Source: Batkoa obscura
Lineage: Eukaryota > Entomophthoromycota > Entomophthoromycetes > Entomophthorales > Batkoaceae
Assembly: GCA_030770535.1 (NCBI GenBank)
Contig: JASVEC010000019.1
Coordinates: 558,001-622,000 of the forward strand
DNA length: 64,000 nucleotides
Direction: 5' to 3'
Shown: positions 53,826-64,000 of the stretch, piece after piece
Layout of the letters: each line of letters begins with the position of its first letter
Position numbering within the stretch: the stretch's first letter is position 1
The notes under the pieces: model-generated
Told to the model about the DNA's origin: nothing
What the model saw: only the letters and a program-made list of their open reading frames with translations
Databases searched by the model: none
Position numbers and translations under genes: made by a program

Positions 53826-55039
53826 TGCAAAAACCTTTTTTCTATCATTTCCTAATAATGTTAATAATAAGTACTAGTTAAGGCCAGTAAATGCTAATAA
53901 GTTTAAAATCTATAAATCATTAGTTTCAGGAGTTCTTTTCATATCAAATATGAGAAAGTATTACAATTAGACTGAGAAAAGGATGTTATATTTTTTATAG
54001 CACCATGAAAATAAAAGCAATAATGAAATTCAAAGAAAACAACCCCTAGTTTACTAGATTTCTTGCTATAAAAGGTGTAGTATACTGCTTATTTAGTGCA
54101 ATTGAAATATTTTTTTGTAGTTGATTATAAAAATAATTGGATAGCTATAATATTGCATATTTTCCATTAATCCTTATCAAAGAAATCAAAAGCTATTTGC
54201 AGACTGTAACATTTCATTGAATTTTACGGCATTTATTCGGATGATTTTTCTATAAGCTTATTACAACTCAATTCAAAATAAATGGTATAGATTTACTAAA
54301 AGCTCCTTAGTAAATTTGCCTTGTTTATTTTGGATGGAGTTATAACTTTGAATTTCATTGAGATAAATGCTTCAAAATGATGCATTATTCAAAATTTGAT
54401 TAATTAGAAAATAGGATTTAGAATATACCATTTGAAGTAAAGCACAATATAATACACAAAGTCCTTTTAAGAGTTAATTTATTGTTTAGATCATACGTTT
54501 GCCAAGACTTATTAAGATGGTACATCTGGCTGGTCCTTTAACAAAAATAAGTAACTTCTTTGTAAAACATAACACTAAACCCTCTTAAAAATTAATGTTT
54601 TTTAAAGACTTTATTAGAAATGAGAATATATTCATTAGTAAATGATGATGGCACTTTTTCGATCAAAGAAAAGTAAAAAAAGATATTTATAGTGGATATA
54701 ACAATGGTTCTAATGTCTTATAATAGTTGAATTTTTTCATCTTACTTTTCATGTTATATTATTGAAAACTATATTAATAGTTTAATTAAAGACTTTTATT
54801 TCTTATTATTTTTCTTTAATATATTCAAAAAAATAACCGAAAATGAGTAGTTTTCTAAAACATTTGAACCATTAGTATAACCACTTTTATAAAAAAAAAT
54901 TATGAAAACAACTAATAAACTATAGTTATTACTTAAGACAATAACATAAGATAAGACAGATTTTATATTAAAAATAATTATGTTAAATTTTTTTAACTTC
55001 TTTTTCGAATTTAATATTTTAACAGTCTAACAATAAAAG
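53826..55039. other. Intergenic, right of the palindrome
   Basis: No gene. A possible decayed MITE is at 53949-54048; the rest is plain AT-rich sequence. Confidence 0.55.
53949..54048 (-). mobile_element. Possible decayed MITE
   Basis: ATATGAGAAAGTATT at one end and GCAATAATGAAATTCAAAGAAAACAACCCC at the other follow the family order and length, but the centre is not recognisable. Confidence 0.3.
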
Positions 55040-56053
55040 ATGAGTTACGTAGGAGAAATAATAGTATTAATTCAAGCTTTAATAGGCATAGTGATCAATA
55101 TTACAATGTTTTATATAATTGTTATTAAGTTAAAGTTAAAAGGCACGGATTTAAAATTAATATTGGTGATTGGGATCCTTGATTGTTTATTTTATATAAA
55201 TTCAGCTGTAAGAGTATCACTGATGATCAATCTCAATCAAGATACAACTTTATTCCCCAATTGGTGGTGCGCGAGTGACACAATAATAATAATAATAACA
55301 TTAGAATCTTCCTTAGAATTAGTAGCTATCTTAGGTTTAATGCGATATTTTGTTATTTGTACCAAATATAAGATATCTGGTCTAATTTGGTATATCATAT
55401 CTTCAATATCAATTTTATTATCTTTAGGAACAGCATTATTCAATTTACGTTATAAAGATCCTTATTTTTGGTCGCCATCAAAACTAGTATGTTTACCTTT
55501 TCCTAAACTAACATCCAGTAATGCAACATTTGCTAAATTTACTTATATTTTATTTATGACAAGATTTCTACTTAGCTTAATTATCATTGTATTTTGTTAT
55601 TTTAATTTGAATTTAGCCTATAATAAACAGTTATCATTAAAAATCAAAAACGAAAGTTCAAGGCACGCACTGTCAGGTAGGTGGGAGATTTGTGATGAAA
55701 ACGAGTCCCCACCAAAAGGAAGCTTTTATTCTCAATACAGTGATATAGAAGCTAAAGTATCAAGTATTAAGTTGTGGACTACATTAAAGTTAAGTGGTAT
55801 GATATTAGCTTATATAATATTTATATTACCAAATGCAACAATATCATTATCCTTAGCTTTGAATCCAAGATATATTGATCCAAGTATAACTACTTTTAGT
55901 CATATATTTAATTCATTTACTGGTATTATAAATCCATTATTTGTTTTATTAATTCATGATCCAGCTCGCAAACAAGTAGACAAAATGTTAGCTAAATTGA
56001 ATTTAAAAGCACTGCCAAATGCTTCTCAATTTGCTTTTCCATATAGTCCTTGA
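55040..56053 (+). CDS. Rhodopsin-like receptor with long third loop
   Basis: 337 residues, seven hydrophobic segments. Cys77 before helix 3 and Cys151 in the second extracellular loop; LMRYFVI (100-106) at the DRY position; helix 5 near 168-192. A third intracellular loop of about 50 residues (195-245, rich in Ser, Glu and Lys) is much longer than in the 31-41 kb receptors. Helix 6 has FILPNATISLSL (261-272), and helix 7 INPLFVLLIHDPARKQ (297-312) keeps NPxxF and a helix 8 start. An NxT site (161-163) lies in the second extracellular loop. This is the most canonical class A member in the window. Ligand unknown. Shadow frame 55237-55443 minus. Confidence 0.85.
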   Translation: MSYVGEIIVLIQALIGIVINITMFYIIVIKLKLKGTDLKLILVIGILDCLFYINSAVRVSLMINLNQDTTLFPNWWCASDTIIIIITLESSLELVAILGLMRYFVICTKYKISGLIWYIISSISILLSLGTALFNLRYKDPYFWSPSKLVCLPFPKLTSSNATFAKFTYILFMTRFLLSLIIIVFCYFNLNLAYNKQLSLKIKNESSRHALSGRWEICDENESPPKGSFYSQYSDIEAKVSSIKLWTTLKLSGMILAYIIFILPNATISLSLALNPRYIDPSITTFSHIFNSFTGIINPLFVLLIHDPARKQVDKMLAKLNLKALPNASQFAFPYSP

Positions 56054-57397
56054 TTTTTTATATTCAATAATAATATTATTAATTTTTATTTCATTTAATT
56101 AATTTGAAAATTTATATAATAACTTATTAATTGTTTACATATGAAATTTACTTTTTAGCTACAATAACCTATACTAACATGATTTTGTATTAATTTTGTA
56201 TTTTTTTATTAAATTTTAATAATAAAGCTATACAGAAATTTATGAAAACAATAAATTAAAAATCATATAATAAAATAGCAGCTTTGATTCAATATTATTT
56301 AATTATGAAACTTATACATCAATATCATATATCTCATTATTCCATTGTTTTTCCATATCTTTGTAGAACTATTTTTTTACTCTATTAAAATTGAATGTTC
56401 TATTACCAAAACTTGATAGTTATTATTTAAATTATTAGATAACTCAATTCATATGGGAGATGTATTTTTATGTTTAAGAACTTTACTAACAATTTTCCCG
56501 TTCAAATACTGCTTAAAAAATGGAAAAGATGATGAAGCCAAAAAAAGTATCCCTATATCAACACTTTCAACTTATGTCTTTTGCTCCTGGGTTGCTCTCT
56601 ACAAATTAAAGTTCATGCCTTTAAACTTAACCTGCTCAATTCCAAAGCTATTCAAGTTTGGCTAAAGTTTTTCCCTTTAATTGCGTAACTCTCCTATTCC
56701 TGTCCTTTTCCAAACCAGTCTTAATCATCTTTGGAACCATTTAATCCTTTATTTTACTTTCTCCAATAAAACACTTGGAAGTCTCTGATTCCTTCAAGAT
56801 TTTTTTATTAAGTCATTCAGATTCTGTAAAAAAATATATTATGGTTTTTAAACTATTGTTAGTTTTGAGTACCTTTTTATTTTGAGTGCATTATTGATTT
56901 TTGTTATTAATTACACAAATAATTATTATAAGCATCACTATACTTATTATAGATAACCCAACTATAAAAAATACATTGAAAGATTATTGATAAATAAGTA
57001 ACTTTGTCATGAATAAACTTTTTAATTTTAATTAAGTGAAGTATTATTCTAAGCTGAGCTTTTATAAAGGAAACAAAGTGAGAGAGGGCCAAAGAATGAC
57101 ATTGGAATCATTTAAGTTGAATTAGAATCTTCCACTGAATATAAAATTAATCTACCTACTACGTCACTAATTGTTTAAGCTTCAAATTTTCCTTACCACT
57201 CACATGATCCCATAACCTTCATTGATTGAGCCAATCATCGGATCGATTTTTTTAGCTCAAAAATTACCACCTTTGATTTTCATTTTTTATCATTAGTTTT
57301 CAAATCTGTTAATACTGAAGGGTAAGAAGCACCGTTTCACTTGTATCAGCAATAGAAAAAGAATTAATACAAAGGACATAGAATAAAATACATTACT
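56054..57397. other. Intergenic, one MITE
   Basis: MITE copy 24 at 56451. Bases 56560-56800 are pyrimidine-rich with closed frames. It includes the upstream region of the POM152 gene. Confidence 0.55.
56451..56557 (-). mobile_element. MITE copy 24
   Basis: ATATGGGAGATGTATTTTTA start, AAAAAAGTATCCCTATAT end. Confidence 0.88.
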
Positions 57398-60300
57398 ATG
57401 GATTTTGACGATACCAATCTAAGTGTTGGTTTAACACAAAGTACCATTTCAAATAGACGAAAAGCTTTATTGAAGACCAATGAGCAAGAAGAAAGATTAT
57501 TCACACCACAAATAGAAAATGCTTCTACCAATCCTACCACTAATGGAATAAATACTAGTATCCGAGAGACTAAACCACAAGGGAATAGAAATCCAATTAG
57601 TGAAGGAGGTATTCGTAATTTAGTGTATCGTAATCCAACAGAACAATCCAATACTTTTCTCTCAAAGTTCTCTATACCATATACCTTACAAATTCTATTG
57701 TTATTATTACTTGTTTCAAGCTATTATTTTATAAAAATATTGTATATATTTGAGATAAGTGAGGAGAGTGATTCGAAAGTGTGGTTATTTTATCAATTGT
57801 ATGCAGTGTTAAAATGGACTTTGTTAGATTCTATATTATTCGGATTTGCCATGTATTTTAATTTGTTTGAAATTAAAAGAGAATTTGGAAGTAAAACTCT
57901 TGGAGCAATATTAGTTACTATGGCTGCAGTCAATACATCAATTATTTTTAAAATAGGGTGGGTAAGTAATTGATGAGTTGATTTTTTGTTAAGTAATAAT
58001 ATTAATAATTGAATATTATGATTAGATATTTTCGCCATTCACTTATTTTTTACCTGGTACAAAGACAGAGGCATCATCAGCTAGTAAGTTTTAAAAAATA
58101 AAAATCTTGAATGTTTTATTAATATATTTTAGTTCCAATAGTTCAAGATAACTTTCAAGGAATTGGATTAAGTAATAATAAGCTGTTAAGTAGAGAAGAA
58201 ATTCTTACTGGAAATCAACATCTTTCAGGGAGATATACAGTGAAAATACTACCGGATAGGTAAGAATAAGTTTTTCTATATATGTGATCATGAGTTAACA
58301 TTTTTATTTTTACTATAGTTCCGTTAAATTCAACACTGAGGATCATCATTTCTGTTTAATTAAGGATAAAGATGATAAATATAGAAAGGATAGTATTTTG
58401 ATATTTATCAATGGCACTAATCCAAATAAAATGGAAGTGGAATATAGTAAAATTGGAGAAAACAAGAGTAAAATAATAACAATTAAATTGAAACAATTTT
58501 CAAAAGATAATATTAAAACAAAAGAAAATGGAGATAAGATTGTAGTTGGTCGTTATGAATATAGCATCGATAAACCTGGGAAATATAGATTTAATAATGT
58601 ATATGATGGGGAAGGAAATCAGTTTTCTAAATTAGGAAAAGAATTTGAATTAAATATAGCCCCTTGTCCAACTGCAAAGATTAATAACATATCACATGAT
58701 CAACTTAAACCTTCTGATTATTGTTTATCTACAACAAAAGAACCATTGAATACGAATATAGTAGTTTATGGTATTGGACCAATGGAAGTAACTTATAATT
58801 TAAAAGATCAATCAAATAATATGTTTAGTAAAACGATCATTACAGATATTATTGAAAAAGATACATTAAAAGAACAACAGTTTAATGTAGATTTTAAGTT
58901 TGATAAACCTGGAAAATATGAATACCAAATTGCCAAGATTAGAGATTATTATGGAAATACTATAGATTATGAGGGATTAAAGAAATACAATAACGAAAAG
59001 GAATTAGAAGGATATTTAACAGCTCATTCTAAACCAGATGCTTATTTCAATTTTAAAAATAAGAAACTATATTTATCTCCAATTAAAAAAGAACAACAGT
59101 TATCATTTTCAGCTCAAGGAGAACCCTATGTTAATGTTACTATTGGATTGTGTAAATTAGATAAAGACTGTAACAATATCGAGAATTATAAAGTTTATGA
59201 TACAAAACAATTTAATGATGATTATGATTTTTATGTAAAACATGTGGGATATTATAAAATATTATCAGTTACAGATGCTTATTGTAAAAATGATATGATT
59301 AAATCAAAAATAGTTAAAGTAGAGAAATTACCTAAACCAGAATTAATGATGGATAATCAACCTATTTTATCAACTTGTAATAAAGAAATTGGTATGGAAT
59401 TTAATTTGACATTAGCAGGTGATGTTCCATTTGTTTTAGATTATAATATTATAGGAAAACAAGATGATGGAACTAAAGTTAACAATAGAAAGAGTATCAA
59501 ATTAATGAATTTAATTAATTATATTAAAATTATACCAGAACATTCAGGAAATTATGAATATAAATTTACAAAATTAACAAATGAAGCTTATGGACAAGTA
59601 AAACTAACTAATGAGTATCATCAAATAGTAAATGCTCAACCAATAGCTAAATTTATTACTAAAGAAAATAAGGATATTAAATTATGTTTAAATGAAGATA
59701 TTCAATCAAATGAATTATTCGTTCAATTAAATGGTAAATTTCCATTGCAATTAGAATATTCAATTATAAATGATGAAAACATTAAAGAATTTGTAATTAA
59801 TGATATTCATGATTCAACAATTAAATTAAAAATTGATAAACCAACTATGACTGGCAAACATATAGTACAGTTAACTAATATAATTGATGCTGATGGATGT
59901 GAAAACAAATTAAATGTACCATCAATAAGTTACGATGTGAGAGATACAAAACCTAAGATTCAGTTTATTTATGAAGATGAAGTTAATAATAATAGTAACA
60001 TATTGTATGGTAAACAAGGTCAAGAATTTAAACTGCCAATTTACTTAGAAGGAGAAGCCCCATGGCGATTTATTGTATCAACACCAAATAATAAATTAAA
60101 ACCATTTGAGCTTATAGATAATAAAGCTACAATTAATGTGTTTGAAGAAGGAGAATATAAATTAATATCAGTTAAAGATGATTACTGTAAAGGAGAAGTA
60201 GTTAAGGGTGAAGATAAATTTATTATTAAATATTATGATAAACCAATAGTTAAATTAATTATGGGTAGTAATGAACATAATGATAATGACTATAATATAT

Positions 60301-61624
60301 TTAAATTAAATCCGGTTTGTCAATATCAATTATCTAATCAAAAGTTAAAATTTTATGGCAATGGACCATTTAAATTAGGTTATAAATTTAAAAATGGAAA
60401 ATATCAAGATTATTCTGATAAACTTAAAGATAACATATTAAAAGATGAATATTTATTTAATTTAGATACAAATAATGATGGATTAAATGAATATCATTTA
60501 GATAGAATTGGAGACATGAATTACAATGAATTAATTAAATTAGAAAATGGTATAAAAATTGAGCAATTAGTTTATAAAAATCCAAAAGCAAATTTTGTAA
60601 CAAATAAAATAAAACACATTAAAGCATGTAAATCAAGTACAATTAAAGATTTACAACTTAATTTAATCGGTGAAGCTCCGTTTAATATTGAATTAGAATG
60701 GGTAGATCCTAATGGTAATAGTTATCCAGTTGAATTCAAAAATATTCAAACAAAACAATTGAAATTTGAATTGAAATTACCTAATGATTCCATAGGTAAC
60801 TTTAAATTAAATTTAATTAATATACAAGATAAACATCAATGTCAATTTAATAACCCACATATTGAGAGTATTAATATACAAGTATATGATATACCTGCTA
60901 TAAAATATCATTTCCATAAAGATTTATGTGTTGGTGAACAACTACAATTTTCATTAATAGGAGAAGCACCTTTTCAATTTTATTATTCATTAAATGAAAG
61001 GAAATTAGGACCAATCAAATTGGAAGATATTGCATTTTCAAGATTAGCAGATAAAGAAGGAAAATTTAAAGTAGAAAAACTATGTCATATTGATAACATG
61101 TGCTGTAATGAAGAATTGACAGAAATAATAGAAATTCATCAATTACCATCAGCTATTATTCAAAGTCCAAACCAAGTTGAAAAAATTCATCAAGGTAACT
61201 GAATTTATAAATAAAAGTAGGATTGATATTAATAATATATTCTAATTCACTTAGGTGAAGAAGCTAATATCTCAATTAAATTAGAAGGTGGTAAGTAAAA
61301 AGAAGATTATCTTTTTATTTTTCTTTAAAAGTTTTATTAATGAATTTCAATTTGTTATTTTTAGTTGCTCCCTTTTCAATCCGATATACACAACAAGATT
61401 TAAAAACTAATCAAGTAAAATCTGCTTCAACAATTCGAAATATTAATCAAAAAAAGTATGATTTAAAAACAAAAGAAGAAGGTAAATTAAATTTATAATT
61501 TATAACCAAACTTGAAATACAAAGAGTAATTTATTAATTATTTTATTATTATCTTATTTTAGGTATCTTTGAAATTGTTTATGTTGAAGATAGGTATTGT
61601 AGTTATCCACCAATTGGGAAATAA
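57398..61624 (+). CDS. POM152: Nuclear pore membrane glycoprotein, POM152-like (7 exons)
   Basis: Exons 57398-57961, 58026-58083, 58133-58259, 58319-61194, 61255-61290, 61365-61481 and 61563-61624. They join in frame to 1280 codons (1279 residues; yeast POM152 has 1337). All six introns (49-81 bases) begin GTAA and end AG. The N-terminal about 90 polar residues face the cytoplasm or pore. Hydrophobic segments lie at about 93-118, 127-155 and 166-187. The rest is a long lumenal chain of Ig-like repeats marked by GxxPF-type turns (GIGPMEV, GDVPFVL, GKFPLQL, GEAPWRF, GNGPFKL, GEAPFNI, GEAPFQF) with paired cysteines. In yeast these repeats form the membrane ring of the nuclear pore in the perinuclear space. 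Exon 1 read alone ends in a false 191-residue frame, and the 934-residue frame inside exon 4 is only its ATG-started part. The protein ends CSYPPIGK. Confidence 0.9.
57962..58025 (+). other. Introns 1-3 of the POM152-like gene (first of three given by span)
   Basis: Intron 1 spans 57962-58025 (GTAAGT...TTAG), intron 2 58084-58132 (GTAAGT...TTAG) and intron 3 58260-58318 (GTAAGA...ATAG). They interrupt phase 0, 1 and 2 respectively. Joining gives ...KIGW/IFSPFTYFLPG..., ...ASSA/IPIVQD... and ...KILPD/SSVKFN..., which read smoothly. Confidence 0.85.
61195..61562 (+). other. Introns 4-6 of the POM152-like gene with exons 5 and 6
   Basis: Introns 61195-61254 (GTAACT...TTAG), 61291-61364 (GTAAGT...TTAG) and 61482-61562 (GTAAAT...TTAG) enclose a 36-base and a 117-base exon. 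Joining reads ...IHQ/GEEANISIKLEG/VAPFSIRYT... and ...KTKEE/GIFEIVYVED..., continuing the Ig-like pattern to the stop. Confidence 0.85.
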
Positions 61625-61863
61625 ACTAGACTGAATGAAGAAAAAAGTAAAGAAGATATAAACAAGGGGAAATGGTTTGTTTTTTATAATAAAATTGATT
61701 AGCTTAAAAAATAAATAATAATATATCTTTTAAGTTCTTTTTTAGTTCAAATGATAAGTTGATTTGAGTTTTATAGTTTATTTTGGCTATGAAGCGTCTT
61801 TTATTAGACTAAGTATTTACACTAAAGTCTTAACAAAATTGTAAATTGATAAAGTTTAATATA

Positions 61864-62020
61864 AATTTGAGGATATTCTATTTTGTTTAAGAAATTTACT
61901 ACCAATTTTCTACTCGTATTTTCACTCATACTTTCACTCATACTTTCACTCATACTTTCACTCATATATCGCTGAAAAATGAGGAAAAGTGATAGTACCA
62001 AAAAAAATCATTTATATATT
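61864..62020 (-). mobile_element. MITE copy 25, expanded by a 12-bp tandem repeat
   Basis: TTTGAGGATATTCTATTTTG start and AAAAAAAATCATTTATA end with family order inside, but about 157 bases long. The extra length is a tandem repeat where other copies have TTTTCCACTCAAATAGCGC. Confidence 0.75.
61917..61965 (+). repeat. 12-bp tandem repeat, four to five units
   Basis: ACTTTCACTCAT repeated from about 61917 (first unit ATTTTCACTCAT), inside MITE copy 25. Confidence 0.9.
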
Positions 62021-62264
62021 AACACATTAATATATTAATAAAAAACTTATCGAAATAATCAATAAAAACTTAGTTTTATTTATTACTATATATATCTACT
62101 TTATAATTTGTGAAAAAAACTATTAATTTTGTAAGCTACTTTTAATTATACTCATAACACAACTAATATTTATAGTTCAATCCATAAAATTAGAATTGCT
62201 TATTAAATGAAAATCATTTCCAATAGTTAATTTAGTTGCTCTATACTAACTTTAAACAAACAAC

Positions 62265-62369
62265 AAATAGGGGTGTTTTTTTGGCTTCATTATTTTTTCC
62301 ATTTTTTAAGCGCTATTTAAACAGAAGGTTTGTAGTAAAATTCTTAAATATAAAAATACATCCCCATAT
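62265..62369 (+). mobile_element. MITE copy 26
   Basis: AAATAGGGGTGTTTTTTTGG start, AAAATACATCCCCATAT end; centre AAGCGCTATTT intact. Confidence 0.9.
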
Positions 62370-62516
62370 GGTTTATTTGATTTATAGCATAATTACTAAG
62401 CTAAAAAAAGAATGTACAATTAATATAAAGTATTTCATTCAATAACATCAATTCAATTCTAACATTGCATATAAATCAAAAACAAAGTGATCTTGATCAT
62501 TAGAAAAATAACTAAT

Positions 62517-62622
62517 ATATGGCGATGTTCTTTTGTGTTTAAGAATTTTACTGACAATATTTCCACTCAAATAGCGCTTAAAAAATGGAAAAGTAATGAA
62601 ATCAAAAAAAACATCCCCATAT
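62517..62622 (-). mobile_element. MITE copy 27
   Basis: ATATGGCGATGTTCTTTTGTG start, AAAAAACATCCCCATAT end; lies 147 bases from copy 26 in opposite orientation. Confidence 0.92.
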
Positions 62623-63100
62623 GGTAATTTAATTTTATAATAGGGTATACAAAGGGGATTCTCTTTATTTATTTTAAAACAGAGATCAAATAGAGCTTGA
62701 ATCGCATCAAGGAGTTGCTTCAACTTATGATAAATCAGCTGCTAATCTAAATTCGGAAGTTGAGATAAAAATGCATCGTCATTAGCATGAAACGAGCTGT
62801 GTCCTCATGATCCATCTAATATATTAGAACCATAATTAACCTTAAGCTTAGATCGATTAAAATAACGTAAAGTTTGATTTTATGTCAAATGCAACTCGTT
62901 TTTATAACTAACATATAATATTAATGACCAGAAAAGCAAATAGAGTTAACTATTAAAGTGCTACTATTTTACATCTTGTAAAAATAAATAATAATTGTTC
63001 ATCTATAACGTGTCTCGATTTTACTTTATTAATCAAGTTTTAAATTCTCGAAATAGCGCTAAACCCCTGAAATCTTATAAAATTAGTTGGACAAGTTATT

Positions 63101-63202
63101 ATATGGAGATGTTTTTTTAGCTTCGCTTTTTCCATTTTTTAAGCACTATTTGAGTAGAAAGGTTGTTAATAAAATCCTTAAACACAAAACACATCACTAT
63201 AT
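63101..63202 (+). mobile_element. MITE copy 28
   Basis: ATATGGAGATGTTTTTTTAGC start, AAAACACATCACTATAT end. TTAC is missing from the TTCATTACTTT block. Confidence 0.9.
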
Positions 63203-63543
63203 GTAGTAATGGTCGATTAGTGAATCTTTTATAATTTTTGGTGCTATTAACGATGATCTTCATGTTTGTTACAGGAAAGTTTGTTGACTGTATAGCTTTA
63301 AATTTTATAAACAATTTTCAAATTGGTTTCAATAGTAGGATATCAAATAGTTACTATGATTTTTAAATGCTATATAGTTGTATTAAGGTGGATTTTACTT
63401 ATTTTAAGTTTATATATAAATTAAAAAGTTAGATTAAAATCAATGTATATGTATTAAATAAATCCTTTAGATAAAAGTTATAAATGATAGAAGCGCAAAA
63501 AGTAAAAAAATGGAACTATAGTTAATATTGAATTTATTTACAT

Positions 63544-64000
63544 CTAATTTAGGGAAAGTATATTAAAATAAAGGTTTAGTATCGAATATGAGATATTCAG
63601 ATAATAACTATCGATATAGTCAAGTTTTATCAAGATGTGAGCTTGACCAAAGTAATAAAGTAAATCATATACATACTTTGAATAAAGATCCTTTTTTTGA
63701 TTGTTCTTAGGTTTAAAATATTTCTCAGTCACAAATAGTATGATGGTTAAAAGCATAAAGTTGTATACTGGATTCATGAAATTTTGCTTAAAAAATTCAA
63801 TATTAATTTCATTTAAAATAAGATTGATATTACTTATATCTAGTGCAAAAAATAAATCTACTAAAATAAGATCTTCCTTGTCAAAATTATATAAAAATTG
63901 AAAGCTATTTTCAAAACTGATATTAGAAATTGGGTTATAACCTTTAGTAATAAGTTGAGTTAAGTCTAAGCTGTTGTGTATTAGCTCGACTTCTTCATTT
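63544..64000 (-). CDS. 3' part of an unidentified gene (5' part outside the window)
   Basis: The minus strand is open from the window edge to a TAG at 63544-63546, about 151 codons, longer than the ATG-started 77-codon frame inside it. The visible chain is aromatic- and Asp/Asn-rich (for example FDKEDLILVDLFFALD, NPVYNFMLLTIILF, DLYSKYVYDLLYYFGQAH, DYIDSYYLNISYSILNLYFNIL). The spaced helical, aromatic pattern is compatible with the middle homology region of fungal Zn2Cys6 regulators, but no zinc cluster is in view and this is a guess. Codon composition and length support a real gene; there is no splice site need within the visible part. Confidence 0.55.
   Translation of the reverse strand, partial: NEEVELIHNSLDLTQLITKGYNPISNISFENSFQFLYNFDKEDLILVDLFFALDISNINLILNEINIEFFKQNFMNPVYNFMLLTIILFVTEKYFKPKNNQKKDLYSKYVYDLLYYFGQAHILIKLDYIDSYYLNISYSILNLYFNILSLN

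Larger units (their letters stand above)
61625..63543. other. Intergenic with four MITEs
   Basis: MITE copies 25 to 28 occupy about a quarter of this stretch. The small frames at 62236-62445, 62448-62723 and 63117-63314 are readings of the elements. No gene. Confidence 0.65.

Noticed and set aside
57398-57973. A separate 191-residue membrane protein
   Set aside because: GTAAGT at 57962 is a splice donor, and the chain continues in frame through six introns as POM152.

Overview
The window is very AT-rich eukaryotic DNA with short spliceosomal introns, and it looks fungal. The supports are a seven-exon gene for a POM152-type nuclear pore protein, an OCH1-type glycosyltransferase, and compact genes with TATA boxes close to the ATG. 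The many rhodopsin-like seven-helix receptors and animal-type membrane UDP-glycosyltransferases, together with the extreme AT content, suggest an early-diverging fungus such as an entomophthoralean (Conidiobolus-like). That placement is inference; no species marker is present.

Layout. 0-6 kb: the last exon of an unknown gene, a recently broken receptor gene, a candidate 41-residue secreted peptide and a small COPI-associated Golgi membrane protein. 7-13.5 kb: three related genes for secreted, single-span, kelch-like beta-propeller proteins, the middle one dead and carrying a small transposon. 14.6-21.6 kb: an inverted duplication with tRNA-Arg at both outer ends and two convergent UDP-glycosyltransferase genes whose 3' 1.43 kb are matched. 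22-28 kb: a receptor gene, a receptor relic and a GT32 mannosyltransferase. 31-41.5 kb: two convergent receptor pairs, the first sharing a homogenised 733-bp block. 43.5-53.8 kb: a palindrome with 3.07-kb arms, each arm holding two copies of one Ser/Gly-rich secreted protein gene; the spacer holds a gene of fifteen 10-residue proline-rich repeats and a perfect 95-bp hairpin. 55-61.6 kb: another receptor and the POM152 gene. 63.5 kb to the end: the 3' part of an unidentified minus-strand gene.

A roughly 105-bp near-palindromic MITE family (28 recognisable copies plus two decayed ones) is scattered through the non-coding DNA and pseudogenes and interrupts no intact reading frame.

The genes do not form one pathway. 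Much of the content is surface or secretory: receptors, secreted wall-like proteins, membrane beta-propellers, a Golgi mannosyltransferase, ER-type glycosyltransferases. The unifying theme is genomic. Inverted duplication followed by gene conversion recurs four times between 14.6 and 53.8 kb, homogenising part of each gene pair while the rest diverges.
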